DNA of 64,000 bases from Methylorubrum salsuginis (GTDB taxonomy: Bacteria; Pseudomonadota; Alphaproteobacteria; Rhizobiales; Beijerinckiaceae), in assembly GCF_900114375.1 (NCBI RefSeq), contig NZ_FOSV01000004.1, positions 219,098 through 283,097 of the forward strand, read 5' to 3'. The stretch's first letter is position 1. Every line of letters begins with the position of its first letter. The position numbers were made by a program, and so were the translations under genes. Positions 26,343-35,801 of this stretch are shown here, one piece after another. The notes beneath the pieces are model-generated. The model did no database searches. It saw nothing but the letters and a program-made list of their open reading frames with translations, and had not been told where the DNA came from.

Positions 26343-26463
26343 CGGGGATCCATGATGAGCCGGTTCAGGACCGGCTTTCCCCAAAACCCGGTTCGGCGCG
26401 GCCGGGTCCCGCTGCGGCATCGTGATCCCCAGGTGAATGGGGCGCGAGGCCTGCCGCGACGGC

Positions 26464-27078
26464 TCAGGCCTTCCGCAGCACCACGCTCAAGTTATTGGCC
26501 GGCATGGCGATGCGCTGGTCGAGATGCAGGCCGTACCGGGCCGCCGCCGCCAGCACCGCCTCGAGGTCGCGCACGCCCCATTCGGGATCGCGCATCCGCA
26601 GGTCGTCGTCGAAGCGCGCGTTGCTCTCGGCCGTATGCGCGCCGCCGAGGCGGAACGGGCCGTAGAGGACGAGGGGGCCGCCCGTCGGCAGCAGCCGGTC
26701 GGCGCCCGCGAGCAACCCTTCCGTCGCGGCCCAGGGCGCGATGTGGATCATGTTGATGCAGACCATCGCCTCCGCCCGCGCCACCGGCCAGGTTTCGGAT
26801 CGGGCATCGAGTTCGAGCGCGGGCCGCAGGTTCGGCAGGCCCGCCGCGCGGGCATGGGCCCGGATGCTGGCGAGCCCCCGCCGGTCCGGATCGCTCGGCT
26901 GCCAGGTCAGCCCCGGCAGGGCGGCGGCGAAGCGCACGGCATGCTCGCCGGTCCCGCTCGCCACCTCCAGCACCGTGCCGCCGGGCGGCAGGACCGCCTG
27001 CAGAATCTCAAGGATCGCCGCCCCGTTGCGGGCGGTGGCCGGCGCGAACAGGGCCCCCTCATCGATGCTCTCGCCCAC
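26464..27078 (-). CDS. DUF938 / SAM-dependent methyltransferase-like protein
   Basis: A 204-residue protein of the DUF938 family. It has a Rossmann SAM site VLEVASGTGEHAVRFAAALP, followed by WQPSDPD (acidic ribose-binding residue), and then VCINMIHIAPWAATEGLL and LVLYGPFRLGGAHTAESNARFD. The GTG at 27078 is preceded by an excellent GGGAGGAGG ribosome-binding site, which decides the start against the longer upstream frame. The methyl acceptor is unknown. It diverges from the MFS transporter gene, and the promoters of both must lie in the 125 bp between them. Confidence 0.88.
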   Translation of the reverse strand: MGESIDEGALFAPATARNGAAILEILQAVLPPGGTVLEVASGTGEHAVRFAAALPGLTWQPSDPDRRGLASIRAHARAAGLPNLRPALELDARSETWPVARAEAMVCINMIHIAPWAATEGLLAGADRLLPTGGPLVLYGPFRLGGAHTAESNARFDDDLRMRDPEWGVRDLEAVLAAAARYGLHLDQRIAMPANNLSVVLRKA

Positions 27079-27203
27079 GAACCCTCCTCCCGACGACCCG
27101 GCCCGTGCCTGCGCCTCCCTCTCGCCCCAATCAAGCTCTGTGTGGTCCGATCCCGCGCCGTCCCGCCGACCGCCGGGACGCTGCCCCATCCGAGGCCCTC
27201 GTC

Positions 27204-28688
27204 TTGAACGCACCCCATCGCGCCGAAGCCGCCGACGCCGCCTCCGCGCGCCTCAGCCCGGACCAGATCCGCTCGATCATCATCGGCCTCGTCGCCGCGA
27301 TGCTGCTCTCGGCCCTCGACCAGACCATCGTGGCGACCGCCCTGCCGACGATCGGGCTCGAACTCGGCGACGCCGCCAACCTCCCCTGGATCGTCACCGC
27401 CTATCTCCTGGCCTCGACCGCGGTGACGCCGCTCTACGGCAAGCTCTCGGACATCCACGGGCGGCGGATCATGCTGCTCATCGCCATCGTGACCTTCAGC
27501 CTCGGCTCGCTCCTCTGCGCGGTGGCGCCGAGCATGATCGCGCTGGCGCTCGCCCGCGGGCTGCAGGGCGTCGGCGGCGGCGGGTTGATCGCGCTGTCGC
27601 AGACGATCCTGGCCGACATCCTCACGGCCAAGGAGCGGGCGCGCTATCAGGTCTACATCGCGGGCGTGTTCGCCGTGTCCTCGCTGGCCGGGCCGCTGCT
27701 CGGCGGCTTCTTCGCCCAACACCTGCACTGGTCGGCGATCTTCTGGATCAACCTGCCGATCGGCCTCGCCGCCTTCCTCCTCACCAACGACAAGCTGAAG
27801 CTGCTGCCCCGCCGCGAGCGGCGCCACAGCGTCGATTATCCCGGCGCCGCGCTCCTCGTCGTCAGCTCGACCAGCCTGATGCTGGGCTTGAGCTGGGGCG
27901 GCGTGCGCGATCCCTGGGCCTCCGCTCCGGTGCTCGGGCTGTTGGGGTTCGGCCTGCTGAGCGCCGCCGCCTTCGTGGCCCGTCTCGCGACCGCGGCCGA
28001 GCCGCTGATCCCCTTGAGCGTCCTGCGCGACCGCGTGGTCGCGAGCGCGACGCTCGCGGCCTGCTTCGCCATGGGCACCCTGATCGGGCTCTCGATCTAC
28101 GTGCCGATCTTCCTCGAAGGGGTGATCGGGCTCGATCCGAGCCGTTCCGGGCTCGCGATGGTGCCGCTGATGGTCGGCACGGTCGTCGGCGCCACGATCT
28201 CGGGGCGCTCGATGGTCCATTTCCGCCACTACAAGCGCGTGCCGGTTGCGCTGCTGAGCCTGAGCGTCGGCGCCTGCGCGACGCTCGCTCTCTTCAGCCA
28301 AGGGCTGCCGCTCTGGGGCGTGGAGGTGCTGTTCGTGCTGCTCTCGGTCGGGATCGGCACGGTGCTGCCGCTCTCGACCATCGTGGTCCAGAACGCGGTG
28401 GCGCCGCAGCAGCTCGGCATCGCCACCGCCTCGATGAACTTCTTTCGCGCGCTCGGCGGCGCGTTGATCGTCGCGATCTTCGGCACCCTGGTGCTCGGCG
28501 GGGCGGGCGAAGGGGCGGTGCACGACATGGCCGCGCTGATCCGCGGCGCCGATGCGCACCAGCTCGGCCAGACCTTCCGCCTGGTCTTCCTCGCGGCCTG
28601 CCTCGGCCTCGTCCTGGCGCTCGCCAGCCTCGCGCTCGTGGAGGAGCGGCCGTTGCAGGATGCGGCTGCGAAGAAATCCGCGGGCTGA
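27204..28688 (+). CDS. DHA2-family MFS multidrug transporter
   Basis: An approximately 494-residue 14-helix MFS exporter. The DHA2 signatures are LSALDQTIVATALPTI (motif D1), YGKLSDIHGRRIMLL (motif A), ALARGLQGVGGGGLIAL (motif B) and AGVFAVSSLAGPLLGGFFA (motif C). TTG 27204 with upstream GAGG is preferred. A GTG at 27105 would add about 33 Pro/Arg-rich residues and nearly abut the divergent gene. It probably exports hydrophobic drugs or metabolites by proton antiport. There is no membrane-fusion partner next to it, unlike the second DHA2 gene at 32847. Confidence 0.85.
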   Translation: MNAPHRAEAADAASARLSPDQIRSIIIGLVAAMLLSALDQTIVATALPTIGLELGDAANLPWIVTAYLLASTAVTPLYGKLSDIHGRRIMLLIAIVTFSLGSLLCAVAPSMIALALARGLQGVGGGGLIALSQTILADILTAKERARYQVYIAGVFAVSSLAGPLLGGFFAQHLHWSAIFWINLPIGLAAFLLTNDKLKLLPRRERRHSVDYPGAALLVVSSTSLMLGLSWGGVRDPWASAPVLGLLGFGLLSAAAFVARLATAAEPLIPLSVLRDRVVASATLAACFAMGTLIGLSIYVPIFLEGVIGLDPSRSGLAMVPLMVGTVVGATISGRSMVHFRHYKRVPVALLSLSVGACATLALFSQGLPLWGVEVLFVLLSVGIGTVLPLSTIVVQNAVAPQQLGIATASMNFFRALGGALIVAIFGTLVLGGAGEGAVHDMAALIRGADAHQLGQTFRLVFLAACLGLVLALASLALVEERPLQDAAAKKSAG

Positions 28689-28730
28689 TACCGATCGGCG
28701 ATGAGTCTGACGCATCGCCGATCGCCGCCG
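28688..28730. repeat. Palindromic intergenic repeat
   Basis: GATACCGATCGGCGATGAGT followed by CTGACGCATCGCCGATCG is an inverted relative of the element at 23022-23054. It starts at the stop codon of the DHA2 transporter gene. Confidence 0.7.
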
Positions 28731-28779
28731 CGATGGCGGGGCGGCGGGCGTCCGCCGGACGCCCTCTGCGGGCGCGGCC

Positions 28780-29310
28780 CTACGAGCCCGCGTGCTCCTC
28801 GGATTCCTCGCCCGCGGGTTTGCCGTCGTCGCGGGCGCGGTGGAGAATGAAGATCGCGATCACCATGGTCAGGATCAGGCCGGCGAGCACCGCGAGTTCG
28901 ATCATCGCGGCCTGGAACAGGGCCTGCTTCTCCGGGGTCCAATCCTTGGAATGGGTGATCTCGGAGGATTGCAGGGTGATCACCAGCACCCGCCGGATCG
29001 AGGCGATCAGCCCGACGATCAGGAACGGCTCGCAGGTGAGCCGGCCGGAGCGCATCGACACCCGCACCGTGTGCAGGATCTCGATCAGCATCAGCAGGAA
29101 CAGCAGCCGGTCCACCACCTCCAGGATCTGGGCGGCGCCGCCCAGCGCGATGATCGCGCTCCACGTCAGTCCCGCGGCGTCGATCAGCGCCACCAGCGCG
29201 GTCAAGGCCAGGAGAACGCCCAGCGCGGCGTAGATCGCGTGTTCCGTATGCAGAAAAACGAAGCTCGCCGCGCGCGTGAGCCGGCCCTGATCGTCGTCGC
29301 CCCTGGCCAT
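28780..29310 (-). CDS. PsiE-like (phosphate-starvation-inducible E) membrane protein
   Basis: A 176-residue protein with four transmembrane helices. It fits the PsiE family (PF06146): HTEHAIYAALGVLLALTALV, LEVVDRLLFLLMLIEILHTV, EPFLIVGLIASIRRVLVITL and a last helix AGLILTMVIAIFIL. The conserved EPFLIVGLIA-RR segment is visible. The C-terminus is charged (RDDGKPAGEESEEHAGS). The family's biochemical role is not known. It lies between the DHA2 and Kef genes, which face different ways, so it appears to be a single-gene unit. Confidence 0.85.
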   Translation of the reverse strand: MARGDDDQGRLTRAASFVFLHTEHAIYAALGVLLALTALVALIDAAGLTWSAIIALGGAAQILEVVDRLLFLLMLIEILHTVRVSMRSGRLTCEPFLIVGLIASIRRVLVITLQSSEITHSKDWTPEKQALFQAAMIELAVLAGLILTMVIAIFILHRARDDGKPAGEESEEHAGS

Positions 29311-29437
29311 CGTTGCCCCCCGTCCCCGTATCCGCGATCAGACAGGAACGGCGGTCGCGCGTCCAGCATCGGACGCGATCGGCTTTGCCGCAGGACGGGG
29401 TTTCGGAAGCCGGTCGCGATCTTGTCAACCGGTGCCT

Positions 29438-31204
29438 TCATCCGGCCCGGTGAGCCGGGGCCGCCGCGTTGCCGTGGATCAGGTCGAGACCGGCATGGAG
29501 ACCGCCGACGGTCTCCAGATCGAGGCGCTCGGCGTCGCGGCGGCGCACCTCGGCCATGATGTCGTCGGCCGCCTCCGGGTCGGCCCCGACGGTCAGGAGC
29601 GCCCGCTCGCCGAGGCTGAGCGCCGAGGCCAGCGTCTCGCGGATCTGGTAGGCGACGCCGGCCTCGATCAGCGCGATGGCGTGCTCCCGGTCGCGGGCGC
29701 GGGCCAGCACCGGGACCAGCGGGAACTCCGCCTTGGCGATCTCGGCGATGCGCCGCGCCGTCTCGGGCTCGTCGATGCAGATCAGGATCGCGCGGGCGGT
29801 GGCCGCGCCGGCGGCGCGCAGGATGTCGAGCCGGGCGCCGTCGCCGTAATAGACCTTGAAGCCGAAGCCTTCCGCGAGCCGGATGTTCTCGGGATTCGAG
29901 TCGATGATCGAGACCGAGCAGCCCCGCGACAGCAGCGGCTGGCTGGCGATCTGCCCGAAGCGGCCGAAGCCGACGATCAAGGCGCTGCCGACGAGGTCTT
30001 CGGGCGCCTCGACGCCGTCCAGCGACGGGACCGCCTTGGGGCCGAGCCGGTCGAAGGCGATCACCATCAGCGGCGTCAGCGCCATCGACAGGATCACGGT
30101 GGCGGTCAGCACCGCGTTGGTGGTGGTGTCGATGAGGCCGGCATGGGCGGCCGCCGCGTAGAGCACGAAGGCGAACTCGCCGCCCTGCGCCATCAGGGCC
30201 GCCCGCTCCAGCCCCTCGGCGTGCGACGCGCGTAAGCTGCGGGCCACCGCGTAGATCACGAGGCTCTTGACCGTCATGTAGGCGGCCACGCTCGCCAGGA
30301 TCAGGCCCCAGCTCGCCGCGATCACGGTGAGGTCGAGGGACATGCCGACGCCGAGGAAGAACAGCCCGAGCAGGATGCCGCGGAACGGCTCGATATCGGC
30401 CTCCAGCTGATGGCGGAAGCTCGATTCCGACAGGAGCACCCCGGCCAGGAACGCCCCCATCGCCATCGACAGGCCGCCGAGCTGCATGGCGAGCGCCGAG
30501 CCGAGCACCACGAGGAGGGCCGCCGCAGTCATCACCTCGCGGGCCTTGGCGGCGGCGAGCAGGCGGAACAGCGGGTTGAGCAGCCAGCGGCCCGCGGCGA
30601 CGAGCGCGGCGAGCGAGGCCAGCGCGATGGCGATCGCGATGACCCGATCCCATCCGCTCGTCTCGGCGCCGCCCGGCGCCAGCAGGGCGACCGCGGCGAG
30701 GAGCGGCACGATGGCGAGGTCTTCGAGCAGCAGGATCGCGACGATGCGCTGGCCCTTCGGCGTCGAGAGCGCGCCGCGCTCCTCCAGCAGCTGCATCACG
30801 ATCGCCGTCGAGGTCAGGACGAAGCCGGTGCCGGCCACAAACGCCACGGGCAGCGAGAACCCGAGCGCGAGGCCGACCCCCGTCAGCGCGGCGATGCAGG
30901 CGCCGACCTGGGCCAGCCCGAGGCCGAAGATGGCGCGGCGCATGCCCCAGAGGCGGGAGGGCTCCATCTCCAGGCCGATGATGAACAGGAACATCACCAC
31001 GCCGAGTTCGGCCACGTGCAGGATCGCGTGGGCGTCGGTGAAGAGGCGCAGGCCGAACGGGCCGATGGCGAGCCCGGCCAGCAGGTAGCCCAGCACCGAG
31101 CCGAGCCCGAGCCGCTTGAACAGCGGCACCGCGATCACGCCCGCCGCCAGCAGCGACACGACCTGCACGAGTTCGCTCGCGGCGCCCGATGCTTCAGCGG
31201 CCAT
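29438..31204 (-). CDS. Kef-type K+/H+ antiporter with RCK domain
   Basis: A 588-residue cation:proton antiporter-2 protein. The membrane part has 12-13 helices (about 1-390) and includes LGYLLAGLAIGPFGLRLF, the GTGFVLTSTAIVMQLLEERG segment of KefB/C-like exchangers, and LEDLAIVPLLA. A cytoplasmic Rossmann RCK/TrkA-N domain (about 410-530) follows, with ALIVGFGRFGQIASQPLL as the dinucleotide loop. ATG 31204 is preceded by AAAGGA and decides the start. Such carriers extrude potassium, acidifying the cytoplasm against electrophile stress. No KefF/KefG accessory subunit lies beside it. Confidence 0.92.
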   Translation of the reverse strand: MAAEASGAASELVQVVSLLAAGVIAVPLFKRLGLGSVLGYLLAGLAIGPFGLRLFTDAHAILHVAELGVVMFLFIIGLEMEPSRLWGMRRAIFGLGLAQVGACIAALTGVGLALGFSLPVAFVAGTGFVLTSTAIVMQLLEERGALSTPKGQRIVAILLLEDLAIVPLLAAVALLAPGGAETSGWDRVIAIAIALASLAALVAAGRWLLNPLFRLLAAAKAREVMTAAALLVVLGSALAMQLGGLSMAMGAFLAGVLLSESSFRHQLEADIEPFRGILLGLFFLGVGMSLDLTVIAASWGLILASVAAYMTVKSLVIYAVARSLRASHAEGLERAALMAQGGEFAFVLYAAAAHAGLIDTTTNAVLTATVILSMALTPLMVIAFDRLGPKAVPSLDGVEAPEDLVGSALIVGFGRFGQIASQPLLSRGCSVSIIDSNPENIRLAEGFGFKVYYGDGARLDILRAAGAATARAILICIDEPETARRIAEIAKAEFPLVPVLARARDREHAIALIEAGVAYQIRETLASALSLGERALLTVGADPEAADDIMAEVRRRDAERLDLETVGGLHAGLDLIHGNAAAPAHRAG

Positions 31205-31306
31205 GGCGGGTCCTTTCTCAGGAATGGGGCAGGAAGCCGGATGGGCGCCCGGCTTCGGAGGGAACGCGATCACGCGGCCGTGAACGAGGGCCGTGGCTGC
31301 GTCAAC

Positions 31307-32245
31307 TCAAGGGTAGCGGACCGGCGGCGGGTCCTCGGGCAGGGGGATGAACTCGGAATCGTTCGGCACGGTGTCGAACCGGCCCTGGCGCCAATCCTCC
31401 TTGGCCTGGGCGATCCGCTCGGGACGCGACGAGACGAAGTTCCACCAGAGGTGCCGCGGCCCGTCCATCGGCTCGCCGCCCAGCACCATGAAGCGGGCGG
31501 GTTCGGTCGCCCGAACGCTGATGCGGTCGCCGGGGCGGAACACGAGGAGCTGGCCCGGCCCGAAGCCGTCGCCCGCGATCTCGATGGCGCCCGAGACCGT
31601 GTAGATCGCCCGCTCGTCGTAGGTCGGATCGAGCGGCAGCACGGCGCCGGCCTCCAGCGCCACATCGGCATAGACCATCGGGCTCGACGTCCGCACCGGC
31701 GAGCGCGCGCCGAAGGCCTCCCCCGCGATCAGGCGCACGGTCTTGCCCTCGCCGGTCAGCACCGGCAGCGCATCGGCCTCGTAATGCTCGAAGGCCGGCG
31801 TCGTCTCCTCGTCGGCCGCCGAGAGGGCCACCCAGCTCTGGATGCCGAAGAGCGTCGAGCCCTTCGCCCGAAGATCGGGCGCGGTGCGCTCGGAATGGGT
31901 GATGCCGCGCCCCGCCGTCATCCAGTTGAGTTCGCCCGGCCGGATCGGCAACGCGGTGCCGAGGCTGTCGCGGTGCATGATCTCGCCCTCGAACAGGTAG
32001 GTCACGGTCGAGAGGCCGATATGCGGGTGCGGGCGCACGTCCATGCCGGCGCCGAGCAGGAACTCGGACGGGCCCATCTGGTCGAAGAACACGAACGGGC
32101 CGACCATCCGGCACTCGGTCGAGGGCAGGGCCCGGCGCACCGCGAAGGAGCCGAGATCGCGCGAGCGCGGCACGATCAGGGTCTGGATCGCGTCGCAGCT
32201 GAAAGGGTCGCCCGGAACGGGATCGTCGGCACCGTGCCAGCTCAT
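31307..32245 (-). CDS. Pirin family protein
   Basis: A 312-residue bicupin. The metal-binding pirin signature is [26 protein letters not shown], quoted here in part, with three His and a Glu further on ([16 protein letters not shown] segment [13 protein letters not shown]). A second cupin and the pirin C-terminal region ([30 protein letters not shown]) follow. The ATG at 32245 has AAGGAG upstream. Bacterial pirins act as quercetinases or redox-linked regulators. A perfect inverted repeat at 32339-32362 lies upstream and may be its operator. Confidence 0.92.
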   Translation of the reverse strand: MSWHGADDPVPGDPFSCDAIQTLIVPRSRDLGSFAVRRALPSTECRMVGPFVFFDQMGPSEFLLGAGMDVRPHPHIGLSTVTYLFEGEIMHRDSLGTALPIRPGELNWMTAGRGITHSERTAPDLRAKGSTLFGIQSWVALSAADEETTPAFEHYEADALPVLTGEGKTVRLIAGEAFGARSPVRTSSPMVYADVALEAGAVLPLDPTYDERAIYTVSGAIEIAGDGFGPGQLLVFRPGDRISVRATEPARFMVLGGEPMDGPRHLWWNFVSSRPERIAQAKEDWRQGRFDTVPNDSEFIPLPEDPPPVRYP

Positions 32246-32338
32246 CGTGTCGGCTCCTTGAGGTGAGGCTTCGCAGGCGGCGCCGGCCCGGCGCCGGGCA
32301 TGACGGTAAGGTGCGGCAAATGCCTTGCGATGAAAACG

Positions 32339-32362
32339 GAAACGATCGAAACGCATCGTTTC
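32339..32362. promoter_or_regulatory. Inverted repeat, likely operator upstream of the pirin gene
   Basis: GAAACGAT, 8 nt, ATCGTTTC: a perfect dyad with 8-bp arms, 94 bp upstream of the pirin start. The spacer repeats CGAAACG. Such spacing suits a dimeric TetR- or LysR-type regulator. No regulator gene is adjacent. Confidence 0.5.
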
Positions 32363-32846
32363 TGTTTTTGAAAGAATGAAGCCGAGGTGCCTTAGCTCTT
32401 CGCCTGAGCTTGTCCCTAGCTAGGGACGGCGCAGCGAGTGGGATGATGCCGCGTGAGCCAGCGGCGCAACGAATTGAACACAGTGGCCGAGCGCGTCTGC
32501 CTGACGCCTGGATCGCCTCCGATCGCCGGCCAATGGCCGCCACGCCGCGACGGGGATCTGCTTCTCGTGGCCCAGGATGGAGCGCACCGTCCGGCGGACC
32601 AACTGTATGGTGGCACTCGACCTTGGGCTAACTCAGCCTTGTCGCCTTCGAAAACCGTATCCCGTCAGCTGAGGGCGGTGGTCGCCAAACCGGAAGCAGG
32701 TCACACCCATCCAAACGACAAGAACCTGCTCTCACGCGGCCAAAGCACGACTTCTGCAGAAGCCGGATGGGGCCTTGTGTCGCTTCGGTTCCTCGAGCGA
32801 CGACGAGGTGGCAACGGATACAGCGGACGCACCAAACCATAAAGAA
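32363..32846. other. Degenerate region between pirin and emrB-like genes
   Basis: This stretch of about 480 bp carries no convincing gene. Its centre holds the tail of an IS3-family transposase (see 32611). The rest gives only short, low-quality frames on both strands. It looks like the scar of an old insertion. Confidence 0.6.
32611..32702 (+). pseudogene. IS3-family transposase tail and terminal repeat remnant
   Basis: The forward frame reads WHSTLG, a stop, then LSLVAFENR. This matches RRHSTLGYLSPVEFENR at the end of the IS3-type transposase at 51226-51942, with the Tyr codon changed to TAA. The following GGTGGTCGCCAAACCGGAAG (32677-32696) resembles that element's terminal repeat. Only the last few codons and the end remain. 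Confidence 0.7.
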
Positions 32847-34433
32847 TCAATGCCCGGCGGGTGCCTGCCCGCCGGATTTGGCGCTCTTGAGGAGGAGTGC
32901 CAGCGGCACCGCCGTCATCGCCATGAGGGCGAGCACCTTGAACACGTCGATATAGGCCCAGAGCGCCACTTGCGTCTGGACCTGCTGGGCGATCCAGGCC
33001 AGCGCCTGCCGCTCGGCGTCGGGGCCGGCCAGGCCCCGCTGGGAGAAGTAGGCGGTCGCCTGCCGCATGGTCTCCTGATACGCGGGCTCGACCGAGGAGA
33101 CGTGCTCGCCGAGCCGGCTCTGGTGGAATTGCTGGCGGTAGGCGAGCGTGTTCTGCGCGATGCAGACGCCGATGGAGCCGCCGACGTTGCGGGCGACGTT
33201 GATCAGCGCCGAGGCCTGATCGGTCCGGTCCTTGGCGATGCCCTGGTAGGACGCCGCCGTGATCGAGAGGAAGATCATCGGCAGGCCGATGCCGATGTAG
33301 ATGCGCGACCACATGAAGAACGAGAAGCTCGATTGCCCGTTGAGGCGCGTCAGATCGAGCATGCCGACCGCGATGATACTGGCGCCCGTCGCGATCAGCC
33401 ATTTCGGCGCGACGAAGCCCGAAAGGCGCCCGGCCACGAACATCATCACCACGGTCACCGCCCCGCCCGGCCCGAGCACGAGGCCGGACAGGGTCGCGGT
33501 GTAGCCGTAGAGCTCCTGGGTGAGCTGGGGCAGGAATTGCGTGGTCGAGATCAGGATCGCGCCGGTCGCCAGCATCACGAGGAAGCAGGCGCCGAACTGG
33601 CGCTGCCCGATCAGACGCAGATCCACCACCGGGTTCTTGCGGGTCAGCAGCCAGGGGATCATCGCGGCAAAGGCGAGGCCCGCGATGACCGTGAAGACGA
33701 TGATCAGGTTCGAGCCGAACCAGTCCTTCCGCTGGCCCTCGTCGAGCACGACTTCCAGCGCGCCGAGGAAGGTCGCGACCAGCAGGAATCCGACGAGATC
33801 GAACCGCACGCCCTGTTCGCGCAGGCGCTTGCGCTCGGCCACCGCCTGGGGCGGGTCCTGGATCACCCAATACATCAGGGCGAGCGCCATCACGCCGATC
33901 GGGCCGTTGATGAGAAAGCACCAGTGCCAGGAGGCGTTGTCGGACAGCCAGCCGCCGATGGTCGGGCCGATGGCGGGCGCCACCACGATGGCGACGCCGT
34001 AGAGGGCGAAAGCCTGCCCGCGCTTCTCCGGCGGGAACGAGTCGGCCAGGATCGACTGGGCGAGCGGGGCCATGCCGCCGCCGCCGAGCCCCTGCAGCAC
34101 GCGGAAGAACAAGAGCGATTCGAGGCTCCAGGCGAAGCCGCACAGGATCGAGGAGAGCGTGAACAGGGCCACGCTCCAGAGGAAGAACGCCTTGCGGCCG
34201 TAGCGCTTGGCCAGAAAACTCGACGCGGTGAGCGTGACGGCGTTGGCCACGAGATAGCTGGTGACGACCCAGGCCGCCTCGTCCGGCCCGACCGCGAGGC
34301 CGCCGGAGATGTAGCGGAGCGCGACGTTGGCGATGGTGGTGTCCAGCACCTCCATGAAGGTCGCGAGCGCCACGACGACCGCGATGATCCAGGGATTGTG
34401 CCCGCCCGTCGCCGTCTCGGTGTCGGCGCTCAC
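32847..34433 (-). CDS. EmrB-type DHA2 multidrug exporter
   Basis: A 528-residue, 14-helix MFS exporter: FMEVLDTTIANVALRYISGG (motif D1), LAKRYGRKAFFLW (motif A), FRVLQGLGGGGMAPLAQS (motif B) and GVAIVVAPAIGPTIGGWLS (motif C). The GTG at 34433 overlaps the TGA of the emrA-like gene in GTGA, so the two are translationally coupled. With the HlyD partner and an outer-membrane channel it would form an EmrAB-TolC-type pump. No TolC gene lies here. The C-terminus is short and basic (KSAKSGGQAPAGH). Confidence 0.92.
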   Translation of the reverse strand: MSADTETATGGHNPWIIAVVVALATFMEVLDTTIANVALRYISGGLAVGPDEAAWVVTSYLVANAVTLTASSFLAKRYGRKAFFLWSVALFTLSSILCGFAWSLESLLFFRVLQGLGGGGMAPLAQSILADSFPPEKRGQAFALYGVAIVVAPAIGPTIGGWLSDNASWHWCFLINGPIGVMALALMYWVIQDPPQAVAERKRLREQGVRFDLVGFLLVATFLGALEVVLDEGQRKDWFGSNLIIVFTVIAGLAFAAMIPWLLTRKNPVVDLRLIGQRQFGACFLVMLATGAILISTTQFLPQLTQELYGYTATLSGLVLGPGGAVTVVMMFVAGRLSGFVAPKWLIATGASIIAVGMLDLTRLNGQSSFSFFMWSRIYIGIGLPMIFLSITAASYQGIAKDRTDQASALINVARNVGGSIGVCIAQNTLAYRQQFHQSRLGEHVSSVEPAYQETMRQATAYFSQRGLAGPDAERQALAWIAQQVQTQVALWAYIDVFKVLALMAMTAVPLALLLKSAKSGGQAPAGH

Positions 34434-35626
34434 CGGACCCGCACCGTCGGCACGATCGACATGCCCGGCCCGATGGCCACGTCCTGCGGCCAGTCCTCGA
34501 CGTCGATCTTCACCGGGATGCGCTGCGTCACCTTCACGTAATTGCCGGTGGCGTTCTCGGCGGGCAGCAGGCTGAAGGCGGTGCCGGAGCCCGGCTGCAC
34601 CGAATCGACCCGACCGGTGATCTTGCGATCCGGATAGGCGTCGATCTCGATGTCCACTGACTGGCCGGGGCGCATGTCGGTGATCTGCGTTTCCTTGAAG
34701 TTGGCGGTCACCCATTTCCGGTCGGGCACGAACATGGACAGGCTCTGGCCGGCTTGCGCGTATTGCCCCTTGGCGCCGGTGAGGCGCACGACGCGGCCGG
34801 GCTGCTCGGCCTTCAGGGTGGTGTAGCCGAGGTTCAGCTCGGCCTGGGCGCGCTGGGCCTGGGTCTGGGCGAGGCTCGCCTGGGCGCTGGCCCTCTGGGC
34901 ATCGAGGGCGCCGACCTGCTTCTGCGCGGCGACGACCGACGCCTTGGCGCGGCTGAGATTGGCCTGCTGCTGCTGCAGGTTCGAGGAGGATTGCTGCGAT
35001 TGCTGCACCGTGCCGGCGCCGCGCTGGGCCAGCGTGCGGTAGCGGTCGGCATCCTCGTTGGCGAATTCGAGGGCGGCGTCGGCCTGCTCCACCTGGGCCT
35101 TGGCGACATCGACCTGCGCCTGCTGCGCCGCCACCTGCGCGTCGATGTTGCGGATCGAGGCCTCCGCGGCGGCGACCTGGGCGTTCGCCTGATCGAGCGC
35201 GATGCGGTAGTCGCGCGGATCGATCCGGAACAGCACGTCGCCCGGCTCGACATGCTGGTTGTCGGTGACGGCCACGTCCACGACGTAGCCCGACACCTTG
35301 GGGGCCACCGCGAACTGGCGCGCATCGACGAAGGCGTCGTCGGTCGATTCGTAAGGGTGGATCGCCGTGAGCCAGTAGAAATAGCCCGCGACGCCCAGCG
35401 CGATCAGGACGATCCCGCCGAGGACGAACCAGAGCGGGTGGCGGCGCAGGATGTTCGGGCGCTTCGTCTCCTTGGCGGAGCCGTCGTCCTGGGACGGTTC
35501 CGCCTGCCGCTGCGGCGGCTCGCGGCTCTCCTTCAATGCGCGCGGTTCGTCGGGCCTGGGCGCGCGCGAGGTCTCGTCGGTCCGGACAGGGCCGGACGGG
35601 GGCTGCCGTTCGTCGAGCATGATCAT
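34430..35626 (-). CDS. EmrA/HlyD-type membrane-fusion protein
   Basis: A 398-residue periplasmic adaptor. A polar N-terminal region of about 65 residues precedes one transmembrane helix (PLWFVLGGIVLIALGVAGYF). The biotinyl-lipoyl half-motif is VAPKVSGYVVDVAV, then a long Ala/Gln-rich coiled coil (AQVAAAEASIRNIDAQVAAQ and on), and a beta-barrel with TTLKAEQPGRVVRLTGAKGQ. Its stop overlaps the emrB-like start by 4 bp. ATG codons at 35626 and 35620 are both possible starts. It links the inner-membrane EmrB pump to an outer-membrane channel. Confidence 0.92.
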   Translation of the reverse strand: MIMLDERQPPSGPVRTDETSRAPRPDEPRALKESREPPQRQAEPSQDDGSAKETKRPNILRRHPLWFVLGGIVLIALGVAGYFYWLTAIHPYESTDDAFVDARQFAVAPKVSGYVVDVAVTDNQHVEPGDVLFRIDPRDYRIALDQANAQVAAAEASIRNIDAQVAAQQAQVDVAKAQVEQADAALEFANEDADRYRTLAQRGAGTVQQSQQSSSNLQQQQANLSRAKASVVAAQKQVGALDAQRASAQASLAQTQAQRAQAELNLGYTTLKAEQPGRVVRLTGAKGQYAQAGQSLSMFVPDRKWVTANFKETQITDMRPGQSVDIEIDAYPDRKITGRVDSVQPGSGTAFSLLPAENATGNYVKVTQRIPVKIDVEDWPQDVAIGPGMSIVPTVRVR

Positions 35627-35741
35627 GGAGCCTGCGCGGGGGGGGCGATCCGCCCGAACCGCTTGACAGAAAAAAGCCACCCGCCTCGGGGGATTAAAAT
35701 CGAAGGCGCCGTCCGGTTCCGTCCCAACGATGTCGCAATGC

Positions 35742-35766
35742 GGAACGGCACCGCGAAAGCGGCGTT
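35742..35766 (+). promoter_or_regulatory. EcfG-type stress promoter upstream of the HdeD-like gene
   Basis: GGAAC (35742-35746), exactly 16 nt, then CGTT (35763-35766). This is the alphaproteobacterial EcfG consensus (GGAAC-N16/17-CGTT, established knowledge). Transcription would start near 35774. That rules out the in-frame start at 35730 and fits the GTG at 35802, whose SD-like CGGAGA lies after the promoter. Confidence 0.75.
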
Positions 35767-35801
35767 CAGCGAGAGCATCCCCCTCCACGGAGACCGCTCC
35801 C

